Shown here one piece after another: positions 43,315 to 55,763 of a DNA stretch of 64,000 nt (its first letter is position 1; each line of letters begins with the position of its first letter). The stretch covers positions 254,149,333-254,213,332 of the forward strand of contig OZ010793.1 in assembly GCA_963932465.1 (NCBI GenBank). Direction: 5' to 3'. The translations under genes were made by a program, and so were the position numbers. This DNA comes from Maratus speciosus. Its lineage: Eukaryota; Arthropoda; Arachnida; Araneae; Salticidae. A model generated the notes under the pieces. That model was not told the DNA's origin and did not search any database. It saw nothing but the letters and a program-made list of their open reading frames with translations.

Positions 43315-46300
43315 AGGGTTTCGTTCACCTGACGAAATGCTGTTTGTCTCGCTCCTTTGTCTGTCTGTCCGTCACAGTGCCCGTTCTCAGAAACTATATA
43401 TGTTGGAGACTTGAAATTTTGCATACTTATAGCTGAACATCTCACATCAAACGACAAATCATAAAATTTTGAAAAAGTCTTATATTTAACCCTCTGGGCT
43501 CTAACTTGTGTATTTTAAACTTTTTTCTCTGACTGAGCCCCTAATTAAGTTGAAGACTTGAAAATTTTCAAAATTATAGCTAAGCACTTGCGATCAAACG
43601 ACAAATCATAAAATTTCGAAAAAGTCGTATATTTAACCCTCTGGGCTCTAACTTGTGTATTTTAAGCTTTTTTTAGGGTTTCGTTCATCTGACGAAACCC
43701 TATTCCTCTCGCTCCTCTGTCTGTCTGTCCGTCTGTCCGTCACAGAGCCTGTTCTCAGAAACTATACATGTTGGACACATGAAATTTTGGGTATTTATAG
43801 CTGAACACCTCAATTCATACGACAAATCATAAAATTTTCAAAAAGTCGTACATTTAACCCTTTGGGCTCCCGCATGTGTATTTTAAACAATTCTTTCTAA
43901 GTGAGCCCTTAATTATGTTCGAGACATGAGATTTTGGGAACTTATAGCTGAACACGTCACATCATACGACAAATGATAAAATTTTGAAAAAGTCGTACAT
44001 TTAATCCTTTGGGCTTCCGCATGTGTATTTTAAACAATTCTTTCTAAGTGAGCTCCTAATTAGTTTGGAGGCGTGAAATTTTGCATACTTATAGCTGAAC
44101 ACCTCACATCAAACGACAAATCATAAAATTTTAAAAATGTCGTGAGTTTAACCCTCTGGGGTCCCACATGTGCATTTTAAACAATTCTTTCTAAGTGAGC
44201 CCCCAATTATGTTCGAGACATGACATTTTGGGAACTTACAGCTGAACACCTCACATCATACGACAAATGATAAAATTTTGAAAAAGTCGTACATTTAACC
44301 CTTTGGGCTCCCGCATGTGTATTTTAAACAATTATTTCTAAGTGAGCTCCTAATTAGTTTGGAGACGTGATATTTTGCATCTTGAACACCTCACATCAAA
44401 CGACAAATGATAAAATTTTGAAAAAGTCGTACATTTAATCCTTTGGGCTTCCGCATGTGTATTTTAAACAATTCTTTCTAAGTGAGCTCCTAATTAGTTT
44501 GGAGGCGTGAAATTTTGCATACTTATAGCTGAACACCTCACATCAAACGAGAAATCATAAAATTTTGAAAATGTCGTACGTTTAACCCTTTGGGGTCCCA
44601 CGTGTATTTTAAACAATTCTTTCTAAGTGAGCCCCTAATTAGGTTGGAGACATGAAATTTTGGGTACTTATAGCTGAACACCTCACATCCAACGACAAAT
44701 CATAAAATTTTGAAAAAATTGTGCATTTAACCCTTTGGGGTCCCACACGTGTATTTTAAACAATTCTTTCTAAGTGAGCCCCTAATTATGTTGGAGACAT
44801 GAAATTTTGGGTACTTATAGCTGAACACCTCACATCATACGACAAATGATAAAATTTTGGAAAAGTCGTACATTTAACCCTTTAGGGTCCCGCATGTGTA
44901 TTTTAAACAATTCTTTCTAAGTGAGCTCCCAATTAGTTTGGAGACGTGCAATTTTGTATACTTATAGCAGAACACCTCACATGAAACGACAAATAATAAA
45001 ATTTCGAAAATGTCGTACATTTAACCCTTTGTGCTCCCACATGTGCATTTTAAACAATTCTTTCTAAGTGAGCCCCTATTTAGGTTGGAGTCGTGAAATT
45101 TTGCATACTTATAGCTCAACACCTCTGATCTCACGTCAAATAATAAATTTTGAAAAAGTTTTATGTTTAACACTTTCAACTCCAGCTTGTGTATTTTAAG
45201 CCATTCTTTCTAACTGAGCCCCTAATTAAATTGGAGATTTGGAATTTTGCATACTTATTGCAGAACACCTGAGGCCAGGCGACAAATCATAAAATCTTGA
45301 AAAAGTCTTACGTTTAACCCTTTGAGCTACCACATATGTATTTGAAGCAATTCTTTCTAAGAGATAATTCTTTCCTAATTAAGTTGGTGACATGACATTT
45401 TGCATATGTATAGCTGAATGCCTCAGACCACACGACAAATCATAAAATTTTCAAAAAGTCTTTTATTATTTACCCCTCTGGGCTCTAACTTGTGTATTTT
45501 AAGCAATTTTTCTAACCTCCGCCCTTTTAACCCGGGGAGAAATTTTCCAACTTTTGCCGACACCCCTTTGACCATTCTTTCATATTATGCACCATAGCCT
45601 TATATATTTTAGTTCCATTTTTTCCGCCAGGTGCGCCTACTTATCTCGGGTGCTATGGGCCCAATCCCCTCGATTAATATATCTACGGATAGTATGTAAA
45701 ACGGATTTTCGTTCGGATACAGGTTTGTTTAGAATCAAGTGCGCCCCCTCGTTGTGAAATGTGCAACTAACAGATATTTCAAAAGGATAAAGTGTTTTGA
45801 AAGGAATATTAAACGAAACCCCCTGTGCGATCTGTGATCACACTTACCCACTTGTTTCTAACTGAGCCCCTAATTAAGTTGAAGACTTGAAATTTTTCAA
45901 AATTATAGCTAAGCACTTGCGATCAAACGACAAATCTTAAAATTTCAAAAGCAAAGTGTTATATTTAACCCTCTGGGTTCTAACTTGTGTATTTTAATCT
46001 TTTATTCTAACTCAGCCCCCTAATTAAGTTGGAGGTTTGAAATTTTGCATACTTATAGCTGAACACTTGCGATCACATGACAAATCATAAAAATTTCAAA
46101 AGATTTTATATTTACCCCTCCGGTCTCTAACTTGTGCATTTTAAGCAAATTTTCCAACTCCGGCCCTAATTATGTTCGAGACATGAAATTTTGCATACTT
46201 AAAGCAGAACACTTTCGATCGCACTAAAAATCATAAATTTTTCAAAAAGTCTTATATTAATTACCCTCCGGGCTCTAACTTGTGTATTTTAAGCACCTTT

Positions 46301-46644
46301 TTATCCTCCCCCCTTTTCACCCGGGGAGCACTTTTCTAACTTTTGAAGATAGCACTTTGACCACTCTTTCATATTATGCACCATAGACTTACATATTTTA
46401 GTTCCACTTTTTACTGCCAGGGGGCGTCTACCTATCTCGGGTGCAATGGGCCCGATTCCCTCAACTAATATATCTACGGATAGGTTGTAAAACGGGGTTT
46501 CGTTCTAATGGAGGTTTGTTTAGAATAGAGTGCGCCCCTGGTTGCGAAATGTGGAACTAACAGATTTTGCAAAAGGATAAAGTGTTTTGAAACGAATATT
46601 AAACGAAATCCTCTGTGCGATCTGTGATCACACTTACCCACTTG
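43315..46644 (+). mobile_element. Helentron-like element (AGGGTTTCGTT family), copy c
   Basis: Begins AGGGTTTCGTT after TTTT; the second hairpin arm is degraded (ACGAAATGCTG). Ends with AACGAAATCCT, a stem-loop of GTGCGATC type and CCCACTTG at 46644. Copy d is inserted at a T run after 43674 and leaves at 45854; the sequence on either side joins to a normal repeat unit. The next element (copy e) starts only three T later. Confidence 0.7.
43675..45854 (+). mobile_element. Helentron-like element (AGGGTTTCGTT family), copy d, nested in c
   Basis: Perfect 5' hairpin (AGGGTTTCGT/ACGAAACCCT) at 43675-43700. The 3' part has AACGAAACCCC, a stem-loop and CCCACTTG at 45854. The body is a tandem array whose AACACCTC-type marker occurs at 43804, 43951, 44098, 44245, 44385, 44532, 44677, 44824, 44971, 45118, 45264 and 45417. 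Seven of the eleven intervals are exactly 147 bp. The conserved 3' block (about 45540-45854) is shared with copies c and e. Confidence 0.75.
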
Positions 46645-46647
46645 TTT

Positions 46648-47353
46648 AGGGTTTCGTTCATCTGACGAAACCCTATTCGTCTCACTCGTTTGTCTGCCCG
46701 TCCGTCACAGAGCCCGTTCTCAGAAACTATATATGTTAGAGACTTGAAATTTTGGATTCTTATAGCTGAACACCTCACATCAAACGACAAACCATAAAAT
46801 TTTGAAAAAGTCTTTTATTTACCCTTCTGGTCTCTAACTTGTGTTTTTAAACAATTTTACTGACTCAGCCTCTAATTAAGTTGGAGATGTGAAATTTTGC
46901 ATTTTTATAGCAAAACACTTGCAATCACACGAAAAATCATAAAATTTTCAAAGTCTTATATTATTTACCCCTCCGTACTCTAACTTCTGTATATTTAGCA
47001 GTTTTTCTATCCTCCACGCTTCTCACCCGTGGTGCACTTTTCAAACTTTTCCCGACGATCCTTTGACCACTCTTTCATATTATGCACCATAGCCGTATAT
47101 GTTTTAGTTCCAATTTTTACCGCCAGGGGCCTCCTACCCATCTCAGGTGCTATGGTCCCGATCCCCCTCAACTAATATATCTACGGATAGTTTGAAAAAC
47201 GGAGTTTCGTTCGGATAGAGGTTTCCTTAGAAGAGTGTGCATCCCCTGGTTGCGAAATGTGGAACTAACATATTTTGCAAAAGGATAAAGTGTTTAGAAA
47301 ATAATATTAAACGAAGCCATCTGTGCGAACTGTGATCACACTTACCCACTTGT
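46648..47353 (+). mobile_element. Helentron-like element (AGGGTTTCGTT family), copy e
   Basis: A short copy (706 bp) directly after copy c. It has a perfect 5' hairpin, barely more than one internal unit, the conserved 3' block, AACGAAGCCAT in place of the terminal repeat, a stem-loop and CCCACTTG at 47353. The minimal form shows which parts are fixed in the family. Confidence 0.7.
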
Positions 47354-47420
47354 TTAATATTCGAGTACCTATAAAACAATTAAACTATAACATAGAGGTT
47401 AGATTCTAGTTCAGAAAATA

Positions 47421-49480
47421 CAATGTGTCCGCTCTCAACGCTGTCCAATGACTAATTCCTGAACCGTTAGTCATAGACATATAGTTCCAATTACAAAAAT
47501 GTTTTAAATCAGGTAAAGGCATTTTAAAAGCGATTTGGGTCAATAAAAACATTTCTTAAAAAAATACGAAATTGAAATTTTTATACGGTCCTATAAGTCA
47601 TATTTAGTAAAATTTTTCTATTACATTGAGAAGTAAGACAAAAAAAAAGAAGTCCCATTCATATAACTCTAATATTGAGCGAGTTATGAAACTTTAAAAA
47701 TGCATGACTTATGCCGCTTTTCTGCTCTGTAAACAAATGAGTTCGGCTTGGCTTTGAAGGGTCACATACCAAGTGCTTAAAGTATTCGAAGATCTTATTT
47801 CATGTGTATCTGCGCTTTGAAAAAAATCGTACAAGTATTACGATTAAGTTAACATTTATTAAGTTTCAGATTGGCTAAAATAACATATGTTTTATTTTGT
47901 CAGGATTTGAAACTGTTTTTTATAATTTCTTTTAATAAAAATGTTATTTTTATAAGTTCTTATGTTACTTCAACGATCGTATGTATGTTTTTCCAGTTCA
48001 AAATTTGTACTCGAATTTTAACTCTCTTTCAAATATCCGATCGAGATTACATTTTATATACTGGCGCAAATCCGATAACAATCTAATATTATTATGATTT
48101 TCGGTGGTTACTATTTGTATTTATTTTACAGGATAACACAAAAAATTTCGGATAGATTACCGCCAAGGAGTTTAAGAAAAAGTTTTAGATTAGATAATAC
48201 AAGACTGCGATTGTTGGGTTTTTTACCTTAATTTTTAACTATCATGTCAGGATATTTCGCAAATCATAAATTGTCAAAGTTCAAATAGTTAAAGAATAAT
48301 AAAAATCGGATAGTATAAAGTAGAGGAGATGGCTGTGTTTTTTAACTTTTGATAGTTGATTTTTACGTACTTTTTAGCACTGAATCTGAAAATGACCTTC
48401 ATTTTTAACCATCACGTTAGAATTTTTTTGCAAATCGTAAATCCTTAAGTTAAAATATAGCGAAAATCTCATACTATAAAACATATGTAAAAATTTTTAT
48501 TTTATTTTATTCAATAATTTATTCATTATTTTTGATTATCCTGGGATTATTACAGCTAAAGGGCTCAGTGGTCCGATGAAATGGGGAATGAGGCTAAATT
48601 TTAACTTTGAACTTTTTAACTTTGAAATTTGCAGTTTGTGAAAAATCCTGGTGTGATGGCTAAAAATGAAGATCATTTTCGGATTCAGCGGTAAAAAATA
48701 GATAAAAATCAATCATTAAAAGTTAAAAACAGAACAATCACATCAATTTTATTCTATCAAATTTTCGCAATTTTTCTTTTTTTAACTTTAAAATTTACGT
48801 GAAAATCTTTACATGATGGTAAAAAATGAAGGTCAATTTCGGATTCAGCGGTACAGAATATATAAGAATCAATTATCAAAAGCTAAAAAACATGACATAA
48901 GCCAACTTTTACAGGCTAGTGCTATCTAATATTTTAAAATGCGTATCATTTTGTAAAGAACCGAGGCTGTTAATTTAGCATCATTTTATTTAACAAAAAT
49001 TCTGTTTTTTCTTTCTTCTTAAATGTTTATTACAAATTGTATATTTCGCATTAATATGTCAGAATGATTAAAGATTTCAAATTTATATTGCAATGTTAAT
49101 TTTACTCTCAAACATTTTTTTAATATATCTGACGAAATTATATTTCGACTAAATTTGTGAATGACCCCCAATTTGCAGCAAAAAATATGCCCCAACTTTA
49201 AACAGCTATTACTCGGTCAATTTTAATCGTAGAATAACGGGACTTTTTTTTTGTATTACTTGTCAGTGTAAAAGGAAAGTTTTATTAAATATAACTTATA
49301 GGACCGGGGGCCGTATAAAAATTTAACTTTCATAATTTTTAAAGAAATGTTTTTATTGACCCAAATCGCTTTTAAAATATTTCTTTTGCTCATATAAAAC
49401 ATTTTTGTAATTGGAACTATATGTCTATGACTAACGGTTTAAGAATTAGCCATTGGACACCGTTGAGAGTGGACACCCTG
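47421..49480. mobile_element. TA-target TIR element with CAGGGTGTCC ends
   Basis: The left end CAATGTGTCC (one of the two ends is mutated) and the right end GGACACCCTG are followed inward by about 260 bp of inverted similarity, including AACCGTTAGTCATAGACATA. TA lies on both sides (47419-47420 and 49481-49482). Inside, blocks with CGGATTCAGCGGTAAA-type sequence occur twice in one orientation (about 48660 and 48840) and in inverted form near 48390. No coding sequence found. Confidence 0.7.
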
Positions 49481-49839
49481 TATAGTGAAATTATATGGAA
49501 AGCATTCTGAGAAAATGTAACTGAATGTTTAAAACATTTTATGTAATAGTGTTTTTATGTAAAAGACTGAAGAAAATCATGCGCAGAAACATTGTTTACA
49601 TTTCTCCTGGCTTTTCTACGTCCACTTCTGGTATTTGACTCATTATTTCCTGTTTATTAAACTGGACATAACTCCTCTTCTAGTATTGGTAATAAGAAAA
49701 CTAAAACACATTTGGAATCGTAAAAGATTGCCATTTCAAATAAAATTACAAAAAAATGTCGAAATTTTTTACCCTAACGCCCATTTTAATGTAAGTAGAT
49801 ACCTTAACAATATCCGCGAACCTAAATATTATGTAATAT

Positions 49840-50003
49840 CAGGGTTGCCACAGGCGACTATTTTTTTATTCAAATTTGCACCACTTTTTAAATAAAAATT
49901 TTTTACATACGCTTTGACAATATTTGCAAGAGAAATGTGCTATAAAATTCATTTTCTTAAAATAGTGGTGCGGACAAATAAAAATAGTTGCCTGTGGCAG
50001 CCG
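49840..50003. mobile_element. Small hAT-like MITE
   Basis: CAGGGTTGCCACAGGC at the left is inverted as GCCTGTGGCAGCCG at the right. An 8-bp TGTAATAT lies directly outside each end (49832-49839 and 50004-50011). The ends and duplication length are hAT-like. 164 bp, noncoding. The right terminus has lost or changed two bases. Confidence 0.7.
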
Positions 50004-50011
50004 TGTAATAT

Positions 50012-50199
50012 TGAAGGGATATAATAAACATTTTTTTTTAATACTAATTTTTTTTCACAAGTTCGGCATTGAAATCTAGGAGTAATATACAGTCTTTTTT
50101 CGCATTTTGTCTATGGAATACAACAGAATTCGGAAAATTTGTAATCTCAATTATCCGTAATGAAATTACCAGTTTATTGCATGTAATTGATTATAGTTA
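50012..50199. other. Short unassigned spacer
   Basis: AT-rich; nothing recognised. Confidence 0.4.
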
Positions 50200-51010
50200 G
50201 GGGATCCCGGGGGAATGGCGTCTCTCGGGATTATGCCTCTACCCCGCCTAGTTTAAAAACTAACGTCAGTTTGAGATAGTGAATGCGCCTGCACTATAGC
50301 GGCCAAAAATAGAAACAGTGCCTAGAGTGAGAGTGATTTTGTTGTACGTCGTTCGTTTGTTCTAGGGAAAAATTTTGTTTTCATCTAGTTGCTTCTTATT
50401 TTGGAGCTTCTAATGAGTAGAGGTAAACACCTTTTATTGTAACATTATGTACTTTAAAGAATATTACCCGTAATCTACATGCATTCGCCGACATTTTAAT
50501 GCAATTTGTTGAACAAGTTCGGTTCTTCTTTCGGCTTTGCTGAGGGATTTCCGCTATATTGTCTCTCGGGGTAATGCCGCAATCATGACAAAGGGTGACT
50601 TTTGCAATTTGGGTTAAATTGTAAGCTCAGCACACTAATAAATGTAGCTTAAGGAACATACATTATTCTGCTAAATTACATTGCTTTCTAAATATTTTCA
50701 GTAAGTTATATGTTTCCTAGTATCCATTTTATGTATTTACTAGAACTAGGTCATTAAAGAGTGGCGTCATTACCCCGATACAGTGGCGGAATTACCCCGG
50801 TATCCTCGGTAATACCGCCACTGTATAGAGGGCGAAAGATTTTTTTTTTTTTATGTGTGCTTACTTTACAGTTATGATTACGGTTAAATTTATATTATAT
50901 ACTAAAGATCATGATTCAGCTATAGAATTTTTACTATTAAAAAATAAAAAAATTTTTGAGGTAAAAAAATTTAAATTTCCTTAAGGTATCGCCAATCCCC
51001 CGATCTCCCC
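50200..51010. mobile_element. TA-target TIR element with G-rich ends, complete copy
   Basis: GGGGATCCCGGGGGAATGGCG and the inverted CGCCAATCCCCCGATCTCCCC form the ends, flanked by TA (50198-50199 and 51011-51012). The body from 50413 is repeated at 1-605. It contains GGGGTAATGCCGC and paired CCCGCCACTG motifs. No coding frame. Confidence 0.65.
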
Positions 51011-51012
51011 TA

Positions 51013-51365
51013 CACACATTCACACTCAGAAATTTCGTCAAATAATGAGATGGGGCGATTCCGGCTAGAGTGCTGCAAGAATTTTTTACGGGATATAATT
51101 TTAACTATAATTAATTACATGCAATTAAAATGTAATTACATTGCAGATAATTGCAATTAAAAATTTGCCTAAAAAACTATAAGTTCTAGACTTATTTTCG
51201 ATAGAGATATTTTTTTCAGACGTTTAAAATTATTAAAAATTTTTTTTTCCTGTTACTAAATTTTACATGATTCATCTGACATTAAAAAAATCGTAAATTG
51301 GGAAGCAAAGAAAAAGATTCATAACTAAAGAAAATTTTATATTTAGCTATATATATATATATATA
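51013..51365. other. AT-rich spacer with AT microsatellite
   Basis: Featureless except for the (AT)n tract at 51346-51362. Confidence 0.5.
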
Positions 51366-52288
51366 GGAGAGAGTAGGGAGGAATGGGGCACTTTTTACAA
51401 AAATAAGAAAATCAACTTTGTTTGACACAAAATCAAAAATTTAAATTATAGGGTGTAAGATGAAACACTTTTTAATATCCCTGAGCAATATAGAAATATA
51501 ACATTAAAAATCTATTTTAAAACTACAGAAATTTTAAGTTTCAAAATGGGTCCCATACCTCCCCACTAATAGAAAGGTATGGGACAACTATAAAACAAAG
51601 CTATAAAGCATAAATAGTCTAGTGTCGGCTAGATATACAGTCTAACAAAGATTGTAGGCTGATAATGTATGTGCCATAATATTAAATTCCAGTATCTTCA
51701 TCACTGGAAGGAAAATTCAGGATTGTCAGTCACAGATGACATTAAAAAAATCAGCAGTTCAATTTATTTAAATTTCGAAGTAAATGATTTTATTATCAAT
51801 GTTACAATTAATATATTATCATCTAAAAATATTTGCTTATTAGGAATTTACATTAATCTTATTAAAAAGAAGAAATTGGACATGTCCCATTCCTCTCTTT
51901 TCTGGCATGTTCCATTACTCCCCAGTACCTTGTTTTGTGTTAAACTTCTTGCATAAACAAAAATGTTGCTTTTAGGCTTAGTTTAAATTATGGATAATAT
52001 ACAGCATAATGTTCTATAAATAGGGAAAATGTTACATCCACACATAAACAAGTCATTAATATACAGCAAGCATAAAAAGTATATGAAGCAAATTTACTTT
52101 TTTTTCTTGAAAAATCTTTTCTTTATACAAATTGTAAGCTTATGCAGATCAGCAACTTTTTTCAACAGAAGATTAAGCTACCACTGCTTCATCTAGTGTG
52201 TGATTGATGAAATGTTTAGAATGATTACATAACAAGATAAACCTTCTGTCCAGTTCCTCCCACTGTCCCATTCTACCCCACTCTCCCC
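51366..52288. mobile_element. TA-target TIR element, GGAGAGAGTAGGG ends
   Basis: The left end GGAGAGAGTAGGGAGGAATG and the right end CATTCTACCCCACTCTCCCC-like sequence are inverted, with TA at 51364-51365 and 52289-52290. The motif GGGACA/TGTCCC recurs internally near 51545-51580 and 51890. The 95-residue frame at 51669-51956 is unrecognised. A second, truncated copy starts at 53353. Confidence 0.6.
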
Positions 52289-52290
52289 TA

Positions 52291-53036
52291 CTCAATTTAT
52301 CAATAACAGGAGAATGTTGTTTCAATGTTTTCACACTCAAGTATCTTCTAATAAAATGAAGTAACCTGATAAAATACAACCATGAGGCTTAGATTAGATA
52401 ATCAAAATATTAGACAATCAATAATTTTGATTTTAAATTTCCACATAAATAAACAGGAAATTTCAAGATATGAAGGGAAAACATGTTTCGCTAGAAAGTT
52501 CCCTTTATGTATGGTGGAAGGTAATATTTATTGTTAAACATACTTTTTATTAGAAAAATTTTTAATCATTGAATTTTTTTAAAAATCTATTTTAATTTAA
52601 AATTGTACATATTGCACGACAAATAGAAATATTCTATTTCGTCAGCACTAGGCTATTCCTACGGCACAGAAAATATTTTAATCACAGCTTGGATCAATTC
52701 AATAATCATGGCTACAAATTTTGTGCTTTTACATATAGAAATATAGATGTCGGTTTTACGTTGTTAAGTGTGAGGAGAAAATTTTATTTTAACAACATTA
52801 ATGGTAAATGTGTCTAGAATAATATAATGACAGCTATTACAGAATATGATGCAGATGTTGAAGCTAGATTATTTCTTTTTAGATGTCAGAGAGACATCAA
52901 GGAATTCTTCAAAATAAAACTAAGTTTAAGTTTTTATAAGAATTCAGTGTTTATCTTTAAAATCCAACTAATTTCATGATTTCCCGTCACAATAATTTGG
53001 TGATTATTGGAAATTTGACGCTTTGATTCACGCTTT

Positions 53037-53070
<34 letters not shown>

Positions 53071-53352
53071 TTTTTTTGCTGTGTTACTTTTTTAAGATAT
53101 GGAATCAGAAAAGAAAACATTATCGAAACTATCTAATCAGGATTTCTAAATTGTATAATCATATTATTTTTCTTTATTGATAAAAGCGTATTTTTCTTTA
53201 ACAAAATATAATACTCTTATTTATTAATATTTTATCGCCTACATTTTAGTTTTTAAAATATTTCACTTTTGCAACTTTATACTCAGTTGGAGTATTTTAG
53301 TGAGTATGGTTTGGGCGCATAATGAACTCCAGTGTTGTTTTAATTCATCGTA
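52291..53352. other. Unassigned AT-rich sequence with 30-base A run
   Basis: The A run is at 53039-53068. No repeats or genes recognised. Confidence 0.5.
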
Positions 53353-53862
53353 GGGGAGAGTAGGGAGGAATGGGACACTTTTTACAAAAATAAGAAAATC
53401 AACTTTATTAGATATAAAAACAAAAATTTGAATTTATAGAATACAAATGGAAACACTTGCTAATGTCCTTAAACAATATAGAAACATGATATGCAGAAAC
53501 AATTTTATAATTAAAGAAATTGTAACTTTCAAAATGTGTCCCATACCTCCTCACTAACAGGGGGGGTATGGGACAGCTATAAAACAAAGTGTAATTAGGT
53601 ACAAATAGTCTATCGTCGGCTATATATGCAGTCTAACAAAGATTGTAGATTCATGATGTATACCCCACAATATCAAATTCGGTATCTTCATCCTGGAAGG
53701 AAAATTCAGGATTCTCAGTCACAGATTACATAAAAAATCATCAGTTTAATTTATTTAAATGTTGAAACAATATATTATCAATGTTATAATTAACATATTG
53801 CGCTCTTAAAAGTATTTTTTTATTAGCAACTTACATTCATCTTATTAAAAAGAAGGAAATGT
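53353..53862. mobile_element. Truncated second copy of the GGGGAGAGTAGGG element
   Basis: Aligns from its first base to the left half of 51366-52288 (through the AAAAAGAAG motif near 53855), then similarity stops. TA precedes it at 53351-53352. The right half is missing or replaced. Confidence 0.6.
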
Positions 53863-54545
53863 TTGTTTTCGTGTACTTTTACATAACTAAATTGGCAAAT
53901 TTCAGTATTTGCTTATTTTCGTGTGGGAATCTCATTCCGGCTGCTTATAACTTGGGTTATTCTGAAATAATTTTAACTCAACTTGCACTATTAGTTTTTC
54001 AATTAAAGTTTTGTTGCGTAACATTGTTATATGCTGATTAGTCAGAGAATTATAGGTGAAAATTCCATAATCATGTGAAACCCGATTATGAAAGATTAGT
54101 CTTTTTAAAAATTCTGAATGGATTTCATTGGAACTTGCACTGATTGTTAGATAATTTTACACGGATGTTTTTAAAATATTGCTTATAGTTTTACGTCGCT
54201 TTGTTATAAAATTATGGAAGAAAGTTCGATTATAAAAGATTAGCCTTTTTAAAAAAGTTATACTGGACAGATTTTGATGAAATTTGTACCTAAATTTCTG
54301 GAATAGTTTTAGTACATAACATTTTGTTGTACATGCTTTGTTATAGAATTAACTGAAGTGTTCTATAATCAGGCGAAACCAATTCTGAATGATTAGCCTT
54401 TTTAAAAAGTTAGATAATTTTTGAGGAAATAGTTTTAGTATATTGCATATCCATCTATCATTCTAGGATCATCATTAGACCAAATCCTACTGTAAATGAT
54501 CAACTAAAAAAGTTGGTCCTTAACAGCCGGAAGGACATTTGAGAT
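53863..54545. repeat. Three diverged units of about 148 bp
   Basis: The marker GATTAG.CTTTTTAAAAA occurs at 54094, 54238 and 54391 (periods 144 and 153). A stem-loop (GTCCTT/AAGGAC) lies at about 54513-54533. Layout recalls the Helentron-like arrays, but no matching 5' end was found. Confidence 0.45.
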
Positions 54546-55760
54546 AAAGATATTATATATCGCTTTAAAATGAAAAATCAAATTCACCGATATATTTTCT
54601 TTAATTCAAGATTTGTTCGGAGAAACCAATCACCGCAGCGGGCGAAATTTGCTACTCAGATAAATAAGTTATCGCTAAAACGAAACTGTTCGCTAAAACG
54701 AAAATACCAAAAATACTTTTCCCTGTAGTTGTTGAGAAATTTAACAAATATACTAAAGGTTAAAAATATATTGGTGTTTCAAATTAAAAACGATTTTTAT
54801 TTATGTTCTGTTAACGGGCAGTTTAACAGGCATCTTTAACACATGTATACAAAGAGTCATTACCGATAATTTTTAAATGGAAACTCATATTTCCATTCAT
54901 AAAATCCAAATCCACAGCCGTTAAAATGATAACGACATCAATTTCCAAAAGCGTTCAAGTGTAATGTCAGTCATGAAATTTTGTTTAAAAAGAAAAATTA
55001 TACTCTAAAAAATAGTAGTTATTTTATATTTTCTATTTTATATAAATCCTAGAAAAATAGTATTTTCTATAACCGTATTCGATATAAATCGTAGAATGTT
55101 ATCACTGCATTTCAAGTATTAAAACATTTATCTAAATGATATAATTAAAGTTACAGCATTACAAAGAAATAGGAAATAAATTGTAGCAGCCGGTTTTTAG
55201 AACCAGTTTGAAATCATATTGACGAAATTGACGTCATATCTAGCAAACGATTTTTTGTATTATCTTTTTTCTCAATTGTTTTCTTGAAATTCAAACGCAT
55301 GTATTAAAATAGATTTTTTAATTTTAAAAACATCCAAGTGAAGATACTACGTCATTTTAACACAGGTTTAGTTAAAATTGTTACACATATATAGGAAAGT
55401 TTTCGTTTTCTGATTAGAATGACGTCGATTTCAAAAATGCAAAATTATAGCGAGAAAATCTGAATTTTTATTCAAATAAAAATAAAATACATTTTCTTTA
55501 AATTTCTGTGCCCTTTTTTAGGTTGTGGCAACAGGAAAGATACGATTGAATTTGAAAATTTAAAAAAAGGATATTTCTATAATGTTAAATTATGGAAGGT
55601 GGTAGAAAAAGGGGTAAATAGTGGTCTGTTGATTTTTTAAAGTAGACAGCGATCTTTTCCACGTTCTAAAACGTATGTACATCAAGTTTCGTGCAAATCA
55701 GTCAAAAATTGAACATTTGCATAACGAACATACATGCTTTTATATAAATAGATAAAAAAA
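54546..55760. other. Unassigned AT-rich sequence
   Basis: No gene found. The segment near 55670-55745 (ATCAAGTTTCGTGCAAATCA onward to TTTATATAAATAGATA) resembles the tail of a common arthropod repeat, by general appearance only. Confidence 0.4.
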
Positions 55761-55763
55761 AAG

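Noticed and set aside
43400..45500. Possible centromeric-type satellite
   Set aside because: The array is bounded by Helentron-like ends and has only about twelve units, so it is an element-internal array.
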